From NCBI GenBank assembly GCA_963931865.1, contig OZ007518.1, positions 2,264,752 through 2,328,751 of the forward strand: a stretch of 64,000 bases of DNA, given 5' to 3'. The position numbers and the translations under genes were made by a program. Every line of letters starts with the position of its first letter. Within the stretch, counting starts at the first letter, position 1. The DNA comes from Axinella damicornis (taxonomy: Eukaryota > Porifera > Demospongiae > Axinellida > Axinellidae). Positions 31,505-43,400 of the stretch are shown here, piece by piece. The notes below the pieces were generated by a model. The model saw only the letters and a list, made by a program, of their open reading frames with translations, searched no databases and was not told the origin of the DNA.

Positions 31505-34193
31505 CTCTGTTTCAGATCCCATGCACTCCACGTTTGCTCTGGTAGTCAACTGCTCCAAGAAATCGGATTCTAGGTAGCCAAATCTCGACACCCCACCACG
31601 AACATTCCTACCAAACACAACCCTTGGCTTCTGGAGCACCAACTTCAAGTTTACTGCAAACCCGGCCATGTCGATCGGGATAACCCTGCAATTGTTTACA
31701 GGATAAATCAATACAGAATAGGTGTACCATGGCTTGCTGGGGTGTATGGGATTTGTACCCTGAGTGCAGTTTAATGTATTCACGAGGGTGGAGCCCAAGG
31801 GAATACTTAAAACTGCATGAAGGGTACAAATCCGCGAAGCCGTGGTACAGCTGACTTGTACCATAGTGTCAATTAAGTTTTCACAAGAACACTAGCCTTG
31901 TTCCCAGGCCTTCTCACCCCAGCCTTTGTCGCTTGCAGTAACCCGTGTCAGTACTGCAAGCGACAAACGCTGGAGTGAGAAGGCTTGGGAATGAGGCTAC
32001 AAGAACACCACAGCTACCTAGCAACGCTCATATACCCTAGGGTATACCCTAGGGTATATTGGGCTACAAGGAATGATTGGCTCACTGACATGGAATAGTC
32101 TTCATCATATTCTTCCGTACCTTCGTGGTAGTGCCGTGTGCCAGGCAGTCACCTTCCCACCAGTGCAGGTGGGCCCTTCAAACTTTAACCTGCCTGAAAA
32201 TGCAACCTTGAAAACAGATACTCTGCTTGTCTTTCGTATCTGCAGTGGAAAGTTATACAGTTGACAGTAGTATCATACATTAATATTGTGAATGAAGCGA
32301 CTACCAGGCATGAGAACACATGTCATGCCAGTTATAATTGGCTCTCCCTCTCCTGTTAACTCTTTACCAACCATAAGAAACAGCTTAAGGAAGCAAAAAC
32401 CCTGTATTAAAGTATAACGCCTAGTATTAAAATCCCCATCTAAGTATAGGATCTACTACGTCGAAGCGGAGGTTATGCGATTTATCCTCCGCGGGAAAGT
32501 TTGGCCGAGGCTAAACTTTCCCAAGGAGGATAAACCGCATAACCTCCGAGTCGACGTAGTAGATCCGGCTTCTACCACACACATAACCTCCAAGTCAAGT
32601 AAGTAGCTGGATCCGGCTGCTAGACTGCTACAACTCTCTGATTCTCAGCACAGCGTGGTTCGATTATGTCATATAGCGGAGGATAACCGATTTATCCTCT
32701 GCGGTACATCAAAGGATCGCCCACGCACTGTGGTAGAAATTCTTATGGGCTTATGGGAGCTCATGACGGCTTTGCAGTCATTGGTTGGTAAAGAGTTAAT
32801 GAGGCCCATTCCCCATTAACTCTTTACCAATACCAACCAATGACTACAAATGCCTTCATGAGCTTCCACATATAAGCCCATAAGAATTTATATGGGTTAT
32901 GGTTGGTAAAGAGTTAATTAATGAGAAGTGTGGGGGGTCATCAATCATGCAGATGTGTGGGGGCTCATTAATGAGATGTGTGGGGCTACCTAACGAAACG
33001 TCTGGGGGCTCAGTGAGTATAGGTTATTAGGTCTCTTAGCTGTTTTAGAGACCTGAGGATGCTACCTATAATTACTGAGGGCGAAGCCCAGGTGATTATA
33101 GGTGCATCCCAAAGGTCTCTAAACAGCTAAGAGACTAGTCTCGGCCCCAGACCCAAACCCACCCCAGCACGGATCGCCCCGCGCGTGATACTAGATGCGA
33201 TCCGTGCTGGGGTGGTTTGGGTCTGGGACCGAGACTACTAAGAGACCTGCTCCACGGTATGGGATATATTTTTCAGCTTCTCTGTATGAAATACGAATTT
33301 TTGATAAGGTGTATAATGGATTTTCAAAAGATCAAAGCACATTATGCATAGCTTCGTTCCCAGGCCTACCCTGTTTTTTTCTGTTCTTCGGTTTCCGTTG
33401 ACAATAATACACGGATGCGAAAGGGCAGCGAATTTTTTCGCCACCCTTCCGCATCCATGTTATTGTATTATTGTCAACGGAAACCGAAGAACAGAAAAAA
33501 CGGGGTAGGCCTGGGAACGAGGCTCCATTATGCATACCATAGTCTAATTAGATATGTGGTAGTCAAAGGTTGCCATATGGGATCGGAACGGTATAAATAA
33601 GTAGGTAATCCTCAGTTTCTAACCTCTTGAAACAGCATCAAGTCGTACTTGTTATCGTCATCTGCGAAGTACACGACCCCACTGCAGTTGCCCGCTCTGT
33701 AACGGCTCCTCAGCCAGCCCAGGCCTGCATTGCGCTGCACAACACCCTTCCAACTGCGCCGTACACTGTCTTTCCCACTGGGTGTTACAGGTAGTGACTC
33801 AGGGAGTGTCACAGCATTCAGATGGACAGAGTTGACCTCACATCTCTCCAACAGTTGAGACACTGTATCTGTCTTTGACTCAGAGTCTTCTACGACTATC
33901 CACACAGCATTCGAGACTAGCATGAGAGTGTGACACAATGAAGTCAAGTCGACTCTCTGTGTAAGGCGAGTGTATGTGGCCGTTACAACAAATATAGTCG
34001 TACTAGTGTTCAGAGTATCATACTGCCTTCTTGGCAACTGGTCTTTCAGTGAATGATTACGAGATACAGTGTTTGGTGATACCTTGACGATTCTCACGAT
34101 ATCCTGATTGCAGGCAGCACTTCTGTTCTGTTGAACTGCATGTGTGCATGCATTGGGAATACAGATATTGGCAGAGAGTGTCATAGGCCACAC
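31505..34193 (-). CDS. B3GAT/GlcAT-like paralogue, diverged, partial
   Basis: Minus-strand exons: about 34150-33624, 32239-32121 and 31685-31505. The first holds IFVVTATYTRLTQRVDLTSL, IVVEDSESKTD, the GVVQRN segment and DDDNKYD. The second reads RKTSRVSVFKVAFSGRLKFE, matching the VSVWPVG exon of the 22-27 kb gene but without Trp-Pro. The third has VIPIDMAGFAVNLKLVL and YLESDFLEQL with the catalytic Glu. Exon 2 joins exon 3 in phase (AAG|GTACGG to GCAG|GG). The N-terminal anchor is not seen and probably falls in or beyond the N gap. Near 30450 the minus strand resembles the last exon (LDTRTRHPP), but an in-frame join meets a stop. The gene may be decaying or its last exon is missed. Confidence 0.65.
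31893..31999. repeat. TAGCCTCG-family hairpin
   Basis: TAGCCTTGTTCCCAGGCCTT with GTCGCTTGCAGTA is mirrored by TACTGCAAGCGAC and AAGGCTTGGGAATGAGGCTA. It is a close relative of 27023-27140. Confidence 0.6.
32352..32797. mobile_element. TTAACTCTTTACCAACC MITE split by a nested insertion
   Basis: The two halves of a MITE that is intact at 55209-55357 lie at 32352-32446 and 32738-32797. Between them is a ~290-bp block starting GGATCTACTACGTCGAAGCG. That block is itself related to 15336-15510 and has inner inverted repeats. Confidence 0.62.
32814..32919. mobile_element. TTAACTCTTTACCAA MITE, second copy
   Basis: TTAACTCTTTACCAATACCA and GGTTGGTAAAGAGTTAA are inverted ends; the interior is in the opposite orientation to the first copy. 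Confidence 0.55.
33010..33245. mobile_element. Palindromic element interrupted by a TAGTCTCGG hairpin
   Basis: GGTCTCTTAGCTGTTTTAGA and TCTAAACAGCTAAGAGAC form an outer palindrome. Within its right end lies TAGTCTCGGCCCCAGACCCA to GGGTCTGGGACCGAGACTA (33136-33237), a second hairpin family. Confidence 0.55.
33349..33525. repeat. TAGCCTCG-family hairpin, long form
   Basis: TAGCTTCGTTCCCAGGCCTA, then CTGTTCTTCGGTTTCCGTTG; the right arm mirrors this and ends in CCTGGGAACGAGGCT. It lies in an intron of the GlcAT-like paralogue. Confidence 0.6.
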
Positions 34194-34252
34194 AAAGTAA
34201 TATTATACCAGTCTGCGGTAGCCTCGTTCCCAGGCCAGCATGTACCCCATAT

Positions 34253-34452
34253 NNNNNNNNNNNNNNNNNNNNNNNNNNNNNNNNNNNNNNNNNNNNNNNN
34301 NNNNNNNNNNNNNNNNNNNNNNNNNNNNNNNNNNNNNNNNNNNNNNNNNNNNNNNNNNNNNNNNNNNNNNNNNNNNNNNNNNNNNNNNNNNNNNNNNNNN
34401 NNNNNNNNNNNNNNNNNNNNNNNNNNNNNNNNNNNNNNNNNNNNNNNNNNNN
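34253..34452. other. Assembly gap of 200 N
   Basis: A run of 200 N. A TAGCCTCGTTCCCAGGCC half-hairpin (34219-34236) abuts it on the left, and receptor exon 11 is cut on its right. The round length suggests an arbitrary placeholder. Confidence 0.95.
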
Positions 34453-37400
34453 TTCTTTGCAAGCAGTATGGACACTGCACCAACATAGCCTATATTCCTG
34501 GTGAACAGGTCAATCTGTAAATGTGAAACAAACGGTTCAAACGGTTTGGAGGAACAAAACACGTCTATAATTATTGTCACATAGTTAGTTTTCCTGTATG
34601 TAGAGTGGGCAACAATTTCCATACTGCCTTCCCGTATTGCCCGTAGTCACACAATTGAATGGATGGTGCTGACTGGTTACTTCCGGTTTTGCGTACATAA
34701 CAACCACACACTAAACAAGCAGCATTCTTGGGTAGTATTCCCCTTGCCTTGGGTCGGGAAAATACCTACACACTCGTCAATTACCTTACAAATGACACTA
34801 GCTGCTTGTTTTGAGATGGAATATTCAGCTGCAGATCTGGAAAATGACAGTCCCATTAGCAGGGCTGAGGGCATCAGAGCTGTGATGCAGGCAATGACGA
34901 TGAGGTTGAGGCACGGGCTGGAGGCCTTGACGCGGCTGTGAGCATGCAGGGAGTGGAGGGAGTGTGAGAACAGTGGATATGTTGATCACGGTGAACAGCT
35001 AGTGGCGTAGCCAAGCCCGGGCCCACCCGGGCCAAGGCTTGGGCATGTACCCATGCAATCCCTTATTAGGCAACTCGGTCGGCCATACTAGGTTTTGAGC
35101 GTGCATTTTAATCGGTGGGTGTGGTCATAGTAAATGGTGAAGAAATTCAATGCAAGTGGAGCCAATGTAGCAGATCGTACATCGGCGACAGCACTCGTCA
35201 GTCTTACGAATTGTTCACAAACGGTAACAAGAATCCAGTTGAGCATGCTTTTCAGTCCACATAGTTTACTAGTGGCTTAATTTGGCTGCACTAGCTAGCG
35301 ACAATCAGAAAACTGATTCTGCCTTTTACTGCCCCCCCCCCCCCCCCCCCCCCCCTCCCCACTTAATAAAAATCCTGTAGGTATGAACTCTAGTTGTGCT
35401 CTGCTCTAGATCCAAAATGCTTCCTACTCTCCTAGCTGTTGGGTTGTGACATCAATCATGAAGCTTCCTGAACCTCAATTCCTCACCGGTTCTTCCTCCA
35501 TACGGTGTTCACCATGAGCAGAGTGCCTGGAATGGCCATGAGGACGACTATTAGCACTCCAACTGAGCCCAGCAGGGGAGGAGAAATAGATGATGTAATC
35601 GTCTGCACCCCATCTGAAGGTTGAGTTGGGCCTGTATGTGAATATTGCGGAAGAATAGGTGGCGATAATGGGAAAAGCTATATCGCGATAATATGGACAT
35701 TATCTCGCTAACGATAATTTATTATTACACAGTATGGGAACTACTACAAACGTGACTACATATTTAACATGTCCTTTTCCAGAATTGACATGGCTAGTCC
35801 ATATAGAGCACACATCTTAGTGGCAGTGGTTAGCATGTTCTTCACAGGAAACAGTAAGGTTGTTATGCCATTCAAGAACTAAAATGTCACATGTCATTAT
35901 CACAATAATCGATATCCAATATCTTTATCGCGATAATAAAATACGATAACGATAAACATCACACAGCCCTAATAGCTATCTCTGCACATTACGGTAAGGA
36001 TGCTCTGACCAACTCCTAGTCTCGGTCCCAGACCCAAACCAACCCCAACACGGAACGCTGTCAGTATCACATGTGCGATACTGGAAACGATCCGCGCTGG
36101 GGTTGGTTTGGGTATGGGGCCGAGACTAACCAACTCCCAGTAGCAGCTTATTGTCATGCTCAGCTGAATAAATATTCCTACTACATATGTGAGCAGTTCA
36201 AGTAATATCAAAACTTTGTTAAAATAAGGGAGAAAAGCCTTGGAAGACTAACAGGCCAGTGTAAACTTCCAGCTTGTATATATCAGGAGCTTATGAGTGT
36301 CGCAAAGTGGTGCTCATAAGCTCCTGTAGCTATGTAATAAACGATAACTCTCGTCAATTGATGTATGTGCTATGAATATCATTAAGGTGTGGATTTTACT
36401 TGAACTGCTCACATGTGCTCATTAAACTGCTTCACTGACCACCTATATACACAGAGCACTACGTGAATGAGATATGAAGCTGGGGATTGTGCCATTGTGG
36501 TCAGCATGAAAGGAGCTTTAAAATGTTGCTCTCAAACTAGTTTATAATTTCGGTAACATTTTTGCCAATAATCGCACTCGACCAAAGGCTATAATAATCC
36601 ATGATTTTTCAAGAGTTTTGGGTCAAAGCTCCTCGTGATGACGATCGATTTCAACTCCGTGATACGGTGTGTGTTGGCTTTTACTCACTCACTTTTCCAC
36701 ACAAAGGTTTGTGCCGGCTTGATGAAAGAGCCTAGCCCCTGCTCATCAAGCTGCAGTTCACTGAGGTAGACAAGTGGCACTGAATCTGTGATCAGTCCTT
36801 CCAGTTCAAACACTCCAACCGGCTTGTGGACTCCATCTTTGCAATAAATGCACACAAGATACACAGTAATTATTGCAGACCTAGCCAGGCCTTCTCACCC
36901 CAGCATTTGTTGCTTGCAGTACTAACGCAGGACGAAAAGGCCTGGGAACGAGGCTAGGCATCCATGGTTCCAGCAGCACTCCACACTCAGTTTTTATACG
37001 TAGTGTATGCTAGCCTGATTACAACGCAACACTCAAGTAGCATTCAGCTCCCGTCTGGCCTGGGAGTGATCCTAAGTGTCTGCATACTGTATGCACATAA
37101 TTTGTGTATAATTATACTAATTTTATGCTAAGATGTTATGCAATCTACGTAAACACAAGGAACCCACCAATGAACTGTGAAATCAGCACCGTCCCACGAG
37201 TGTCTTCACTGGTATTGAACTGCTGGTAACCCTGAGGTTAATGTCAGATATAGCAGATCATTCAATCAGTACTATCTCACTATAATAGGAACTGCTGCTA
37301 CATAGCTCTGATTAATTTCCACTGATCACAATAGTTATTATACTCACTAATTTCTGTCATACGCCACAGTACACTTATCCCATTATTGTTTCACTTAACA

Positions 37401-40400
37401 ATATTTGCATTTGGCACTGCATGCCAAATAGTAACTAATTGTTCAACAGTAATTGTTGTGTAATAAACAGTTCATTGCTGACTCCACTTCAACTGATTAA
37501 CATACCTCAAGTGAAAAATTTGCTTAATTACAACCCTTGACCCTCTTACCACCAACTCTACCCTAGTAAGAAATGGCTCAGCGTTAAGCTGTTTACTTGG
37601 TCGCTCAATGACATCTGCAACTAACATCAGCGATTTTTTTTGCTTCATTGCTAAACACAATGACCCTTGACCTCCTACCGCCCAACTCCACCTTAGTTGT
37701 TCTGCAATAACCACTCACTTGTCTGTGACTGATTAACATACCTCCAGTGAAACCATGCATGCCAGTCATTGCAATTATGCATTAAGTGAGAACTGCAACT
37801 ATAACAAATCAATCTCTCAGTGTATGACAACGTTCATGCATTGACATCGTTTGTGCAGGATTTTGGTTTGTCAGCGTGTACGTTCTATAGCAACTATAGT
37901 TCCACCTAGTCTAGCCTAGTGGCTTACTGTAAGTATACAAGGACGGTGTAATACATTTCATACAGTCCTGATGGATGAATGCATGAAATACGTACATTGC
38001 ACATATACTGTTTCTCCTTAGCAATTCCTTGACAACGGATAAACAAACGGAGTACACCAGTCCTCAAAGTATATATTGCTAGTTGAGCGTTTAACTTACA
38101 GCAATGCCTTCGAAGACAGTTCTTTGCATTGATTCTGTGAGTTTTCTTGAAATGGTAAGTCCGCTGTCATCCCAGTCCTCATACAGTAGTGCAGGTGCGG
38201 TGCTGTTCCATGCCAGGGCCAGGGCCCAGACCGCATCGTATGCGTTAGCAGCATGGGAATGTATGAGGTAGTCGGACAGACTTTCATTTTGGACCGAAGG
38301 AAACAGTTCTCTTGTTTTGATCAACAACTGCTCAAGAAACACCTGGATAGTCTGTGAGGTAATTATTAAGAAATATACTTCAAACCACGTGGATGCTCAA
38401 GGCAAGCTGCCAAGGGTGTGGAAATGAGGTAAGAGGACATCAAGAGTTCACCTTGAGGACATGCAACTGCCAAAATTCAATTTTCTTTTATACGTGGAAA
38501 TCAATCTTTCATGCATCTATTTACAAAAGGTGTTAACGTTAGTGTGCAAGTCAACTGATATTTAGATACGTACGTAAGTCAGTGTAATGGACTTAATTGA
38601 GAGGTTATATCTCTGATAGATTATAAGTAATCTGTGGGCCTCAACCAACATGTCTGCTTACCAAATGTTGTGAAGGGGTGTTGCCATTTGTCTGGTAGTT
38701 AAATGAATCCACAAACAAGACTGAATGTAAGATGTCCTGCATCTCTTCACTTGAGCACCTCTGAGAGTGTTTAAACCTTGGCTGTGTGTCATTCCGTCTC
38801 CACCAGTACAAATCATAGTAGGAGGGCAAGATCCATACATGAGTAGGGTCTGTCAGACTGCCATCTCTATATTGCTTAGCCTTCAGAGGGAGAGAAGAAA
38901 GTTATCAATCACATGGCTATAAGTATGAAGTCAGCCTCCAGCTATAGGCCAAGATATCAACTTGTTTTCTTTTTGCACATGCATAAATTCCTCCTAGTAT
39001 ATTCCTTGGGTCGTACTTAACCTCACTCTCCCTCATTTCCCCCTGACTGCCTGCCTACCCACCTGCCTGTCTGCCTGCCCACCCACCCAACGCCCGCTGT
39101 CACCCCCCCCCCCCCCCCCCCCCCCAATCAGTATATATCTCTCCCTCCCTTCTTTCCTCCCATCCTCCCTCCCCCCCTCCCAAACTCCTTCCCCCTCCTT
39201 CCCTTCCCACTCTCCCCCCCCCCCCCCCCCCCCCCCCCTCCCTCCCTCCCTCTCTCCCCCCCCTCCCAAACTCCCTCCCCTTCCTTCCCTTCCCACTCTC
39301 CCCCTCCACTCATTCTTGCAGCAGGAGAGCCTGCACAAGGGCAGCAATGTTTGGTATACAGAATAGGACATTATGTCTTACCATACAAAGTACACTTTGT
39401 GCGTATTCCTCTCCAAACAGTCCTAGAATAATCTTCACTTCAGAGCTGTAGATTTGATCAAATGCACTGACAATGTGTTCACTGAAGCTCCCATAGTACG
39501 TAATCTCCATTCCAGGAACTGACTGAGATTGCTGAAGGATCCTTTCAGCTGCCTGCATATGAATAAGTACAAACTCCATGTTAACAGTTCAGTACATGAA
39601 TACAAATCAGACTACAGCAGAAACGTTAACTCTTATACCTTTGCATAGACATGGTCCGTTGAAGAGAACATGCCAATTCTGAACCAGCCTAAAGTCTGGA
39701 GCAGCTGCAACCGTCCTGTGTTGATAAGATCCTCACTGGGGATAGTTCGATAGAAAAAGGGATACCTTTCCCGATTTGTTAGTGAGGGGTCTTTTGCACC
39801 ATACGAGACCTGGAGAAAATTAATGTTACTAAGGCAATATGACGGTAGATCTATCATTCAATACCTCCACTGCATGTTGAAAGAATATCTAGCAGCATAT
39901 ACATACATGCTTGAGCAGTTCAACAACAAGGCTTATGGTTTAACCATTAACAATGGCTTTGAGAATCAACATCAGAGATGAGGTATGTTTTTACACCAAA
40001 ATTGGCACATTTTAGAAACCATTCTCTACATGATTATAGCACATTTTGACATGCCAATTTTGAAATTAAGACAAAGTTGGCAGAAACAACACTTCTGTTC
40101 TATACAGTGACCAATGTGCCATTTCTGCCAAAAATGGACCAAAATTGGCATTGGGAATAGACTTGGAAAAGAACATTGCACTTTGCACTTTGCACTATGT
40201 ATGCAGGTACATGTATGTAAATGAGATATGAAGCTGGGAATTGTGCCATTGTGGTCATGCATGCAGCATAAAAAGAACTTCCCAAGTTCATATTCATCAC
40301 AATGGTGCAAATTAGCTATACCGATGTTTGAGCTTTGTACTATGCTAGGTATCTTGGGCTAGGAATGAGATATGAAGCTGGGGTTTTCACCATTGTGATC

Positions 40401-43400
40401 AGCATGAATGGAGTGTTCAAATGATGTTAATTTTGATGTAGGTTGAATTTTGACCTAAAATCATGAAAAACCATGGATTATAGCCTTTGGTTGAGTGCGA
40501 TTTTTTGGCAAAAATGTGACCAATATTGAAAGTAATTGTTAGGACATCAGTTCAAGGTTCTTTTCATGCTGATCACAATGGTGCAAATCCCAGCTTCATA
40601 TCTCATTCCTAGCCCAATTAAGATACCTAGCATAGTACTGGCTAGGAACATTCAATTACCATGTGTGTTCTGAACTGACTGAGCCCTGAGATGTATGCGA
40701 CCATCTCTGCAATGTCAGAGCTGTCCGGTCCGATGATGCCATGCACAAACACCTTTTGCAGGCTTGGGCGTACATTTTCCAAATAGAAGAAGGTGGAATA
40801 GTGAATGTCACCCTAAAGAAAACGGTGTATGATGGAAAATTAGATGAACTGCGATAATTTGAACAATGCTCAATTAATGTCTGCCTGCATAGTATGTACT
40901 TTTGTGTGTGCTGCAGTCGGTCATTAATAGGTGCAGCACCTATACATAGCTCCACAGGAAGGAAAGATGTGTGCCTATAAGCGAGATGTCCTTAATTTCC
41001 AGAGTTTCTGGTAGACTTCAGTGCTTAATAAAAAGTACCTGAGACGAGAGTCGAACCTGCGGCTAACAGCAAATATACGCCTATAAGTGAGCTGCACTTA
41101 ATAATGCACGAACACGGTATACGCTCTAGCCCTCTGCAGCTGCACTCAGTCAGGCATACATGCAAGTAGTTGATGGTCATGCAACAACAACAAGATGGGA
41201 TGTCGCAACATGTACGTGCAACCCACTCCATGCCAACAATACACACTGCAAAGATTATGAAACAGGTTTGATGCGAACATTTGTGTGTTTAATCTCCCTG
41301 AGACAACAAAGAAACCTATCCACCGCTGGTGTACTTTACATCCCATAATTATCATTCTGTTTTAGTTTTGAAAATGTCAATATCAGGGCCGTAGGAAGCC
41401 AAAAAAACCCCTGTCCGGCCAATAATATAATAGCACAATTACACACTGCCGAAGGCAGTGCATAGAGGCACTCTCGTGGCACCTTTGTGCTTTGCACTCG
41501 GTTGGAACGAGACTATTGACTGCGCTGGTCTCGCTCGAGCTTTCATGTATGCCCACGTGATAGATTTATTTATTTTTTGTAACGTCAAAACTGGTACGGC
41601 CATGACCAACCGGCCGTAGTGGCTCCTATGGCCCTGAAGATCTACGTACCTGGGGGAGGGATAATCTGTAAAACAATACACACTGCTTCACTTTGTCTGC
41701 ATGTTTGTTTGTGATATTGTACGTAAGTACAGCATGCAATACTAACCACTGCAGTGTACACCGTGAAATACTAGAAGGATTAATCATGGGATAATGATAT
41801 GCTGTAGCCGCTGTATATTGAAGCCACGCAGCAAGAGACACAAACACGAAGATTCCTGATAGCCGCTACACGGATGCAGGCTGGAGTTTCAGCCAACATC
41901 AGTATGTATCCAAATATCCTAAAGGACCTCTTATGCAATACTTTGAGCACAGTACTGTACTGCTAGGGAGATGAAACCTTACAAACAATGGAGAATCGTG
42001 TTCCACAAAGACCACAAGCAGGAGTTTATAACACTGTGATTGAACAATCGTTGTTGCCTGTGTCCTAATGCTCAATGGCCTAATTGTGCTAGTGTCAGCA
42101 TATCAAGCATGGTGTAGTATTCACCAATAAAGAAGACCTATAGCTGTTCATCTGGAACTCAGATGGCATTACAAACCCTTGACCCATCACCAATCAAGCA
42201 GACATTCATCTCTACCAGTGTTGTAGTAACGTTGATGTGCAATAACGTGAACATGCGACCCTTCTGAGATCCTAAAATCTTAATCTAAAATCTCTTCCCT
42301 GTTCTCAACCAAATGTAATGAGCACATTTTACCAGTAACGTAATCATTATGTCTAAGAATCTGTGTAGTTGTAATGGGGATTTTAGCCGTACTTAATTGT
42401 AATTGGAATATTACGTCTGAAGTCAATTACTACAATGCTGATCTCTACCTGGTGGAACGCCAGCTCAGTGCAGAAAGACTAGAGCCAGACAATGCTTACA
42501 TTAGCAAGCTGATGATGTAGCCTCAAAATCAGCTAATATGTCAGCCGGTAGACATGCAATCGACTACCTGTGCTATTGATTGGCGCTACTTTAATATGTT
42601 GAATTATGACTACTGTAAACATATTTTAATAATGCATTCTCTTCATTGATGCCTGTCTGCCTACTGGCTACAGTAACCATTATCTGGTTCACAATTTTTG
42701 CAGTGAGAGTTTCATACAACACACCACTCCCTACAGATCTAATTCCAGCCTAAGAAACCAAGTTTAAACTGGAATACACAGCTGGGATCTTAGTTTACGG
42801 AGAAACAAAAATTCTACCATAATAATTCTAATGTGGTGATTCTGTGAGAGCGGGCAGAGTTAACAACTACTCTTGCTTCATTTACAAGCTAACAGTACAT
42901 GTCCACGATTTCCTCATTAGACGCACATCACCTGCAACACATATAGACCAACTGCAGCTGAGTTTATCAACACAACAACAAAATGGCGGCTGTTTTGCTC
43001 CTATGGCGGCGATCTTGGCGAACATAATCATGTAGCTACCAACAATGCTTCTAGTATGTGTTGAATCAAAGGAAATGCTAGCATGCAGGTATTATAGATG
43101 CTTACCAGTGATGCAGGGCATATAAGTTTCGATCAGTGTATATATACTGCGTACTAGGTCGATGCATATTGCTTTAGCTTTATACATAAACACAATCTAT
43201 GGAAGCCTGCCAACATCACAGCTTCCGCATCATTGTGTTTTGGTACCGTCCAAGATGGAGGCACAAGTATAGTCTATGGAAATGGCACAGAAAAATGATG
43301 TAGGGTAGGTGTGGGTACCAATTATGCATGGGTTTTGTACTTTACTAGAATCTATAGACCCGTTGCAGTTACATCACATTTTCCGTGGAATTTCCGTATA

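Noticed and set aside
33415..33600. Frames inside the long hairpin at 33349-33525
   Set aside because: Both strands of a hairpin give mirror-like peptides; no coding sense.
34131..34622. Open frames spanning the N run
   Set aside because: N codons carry no stops; the frames are artefacts of the gap.
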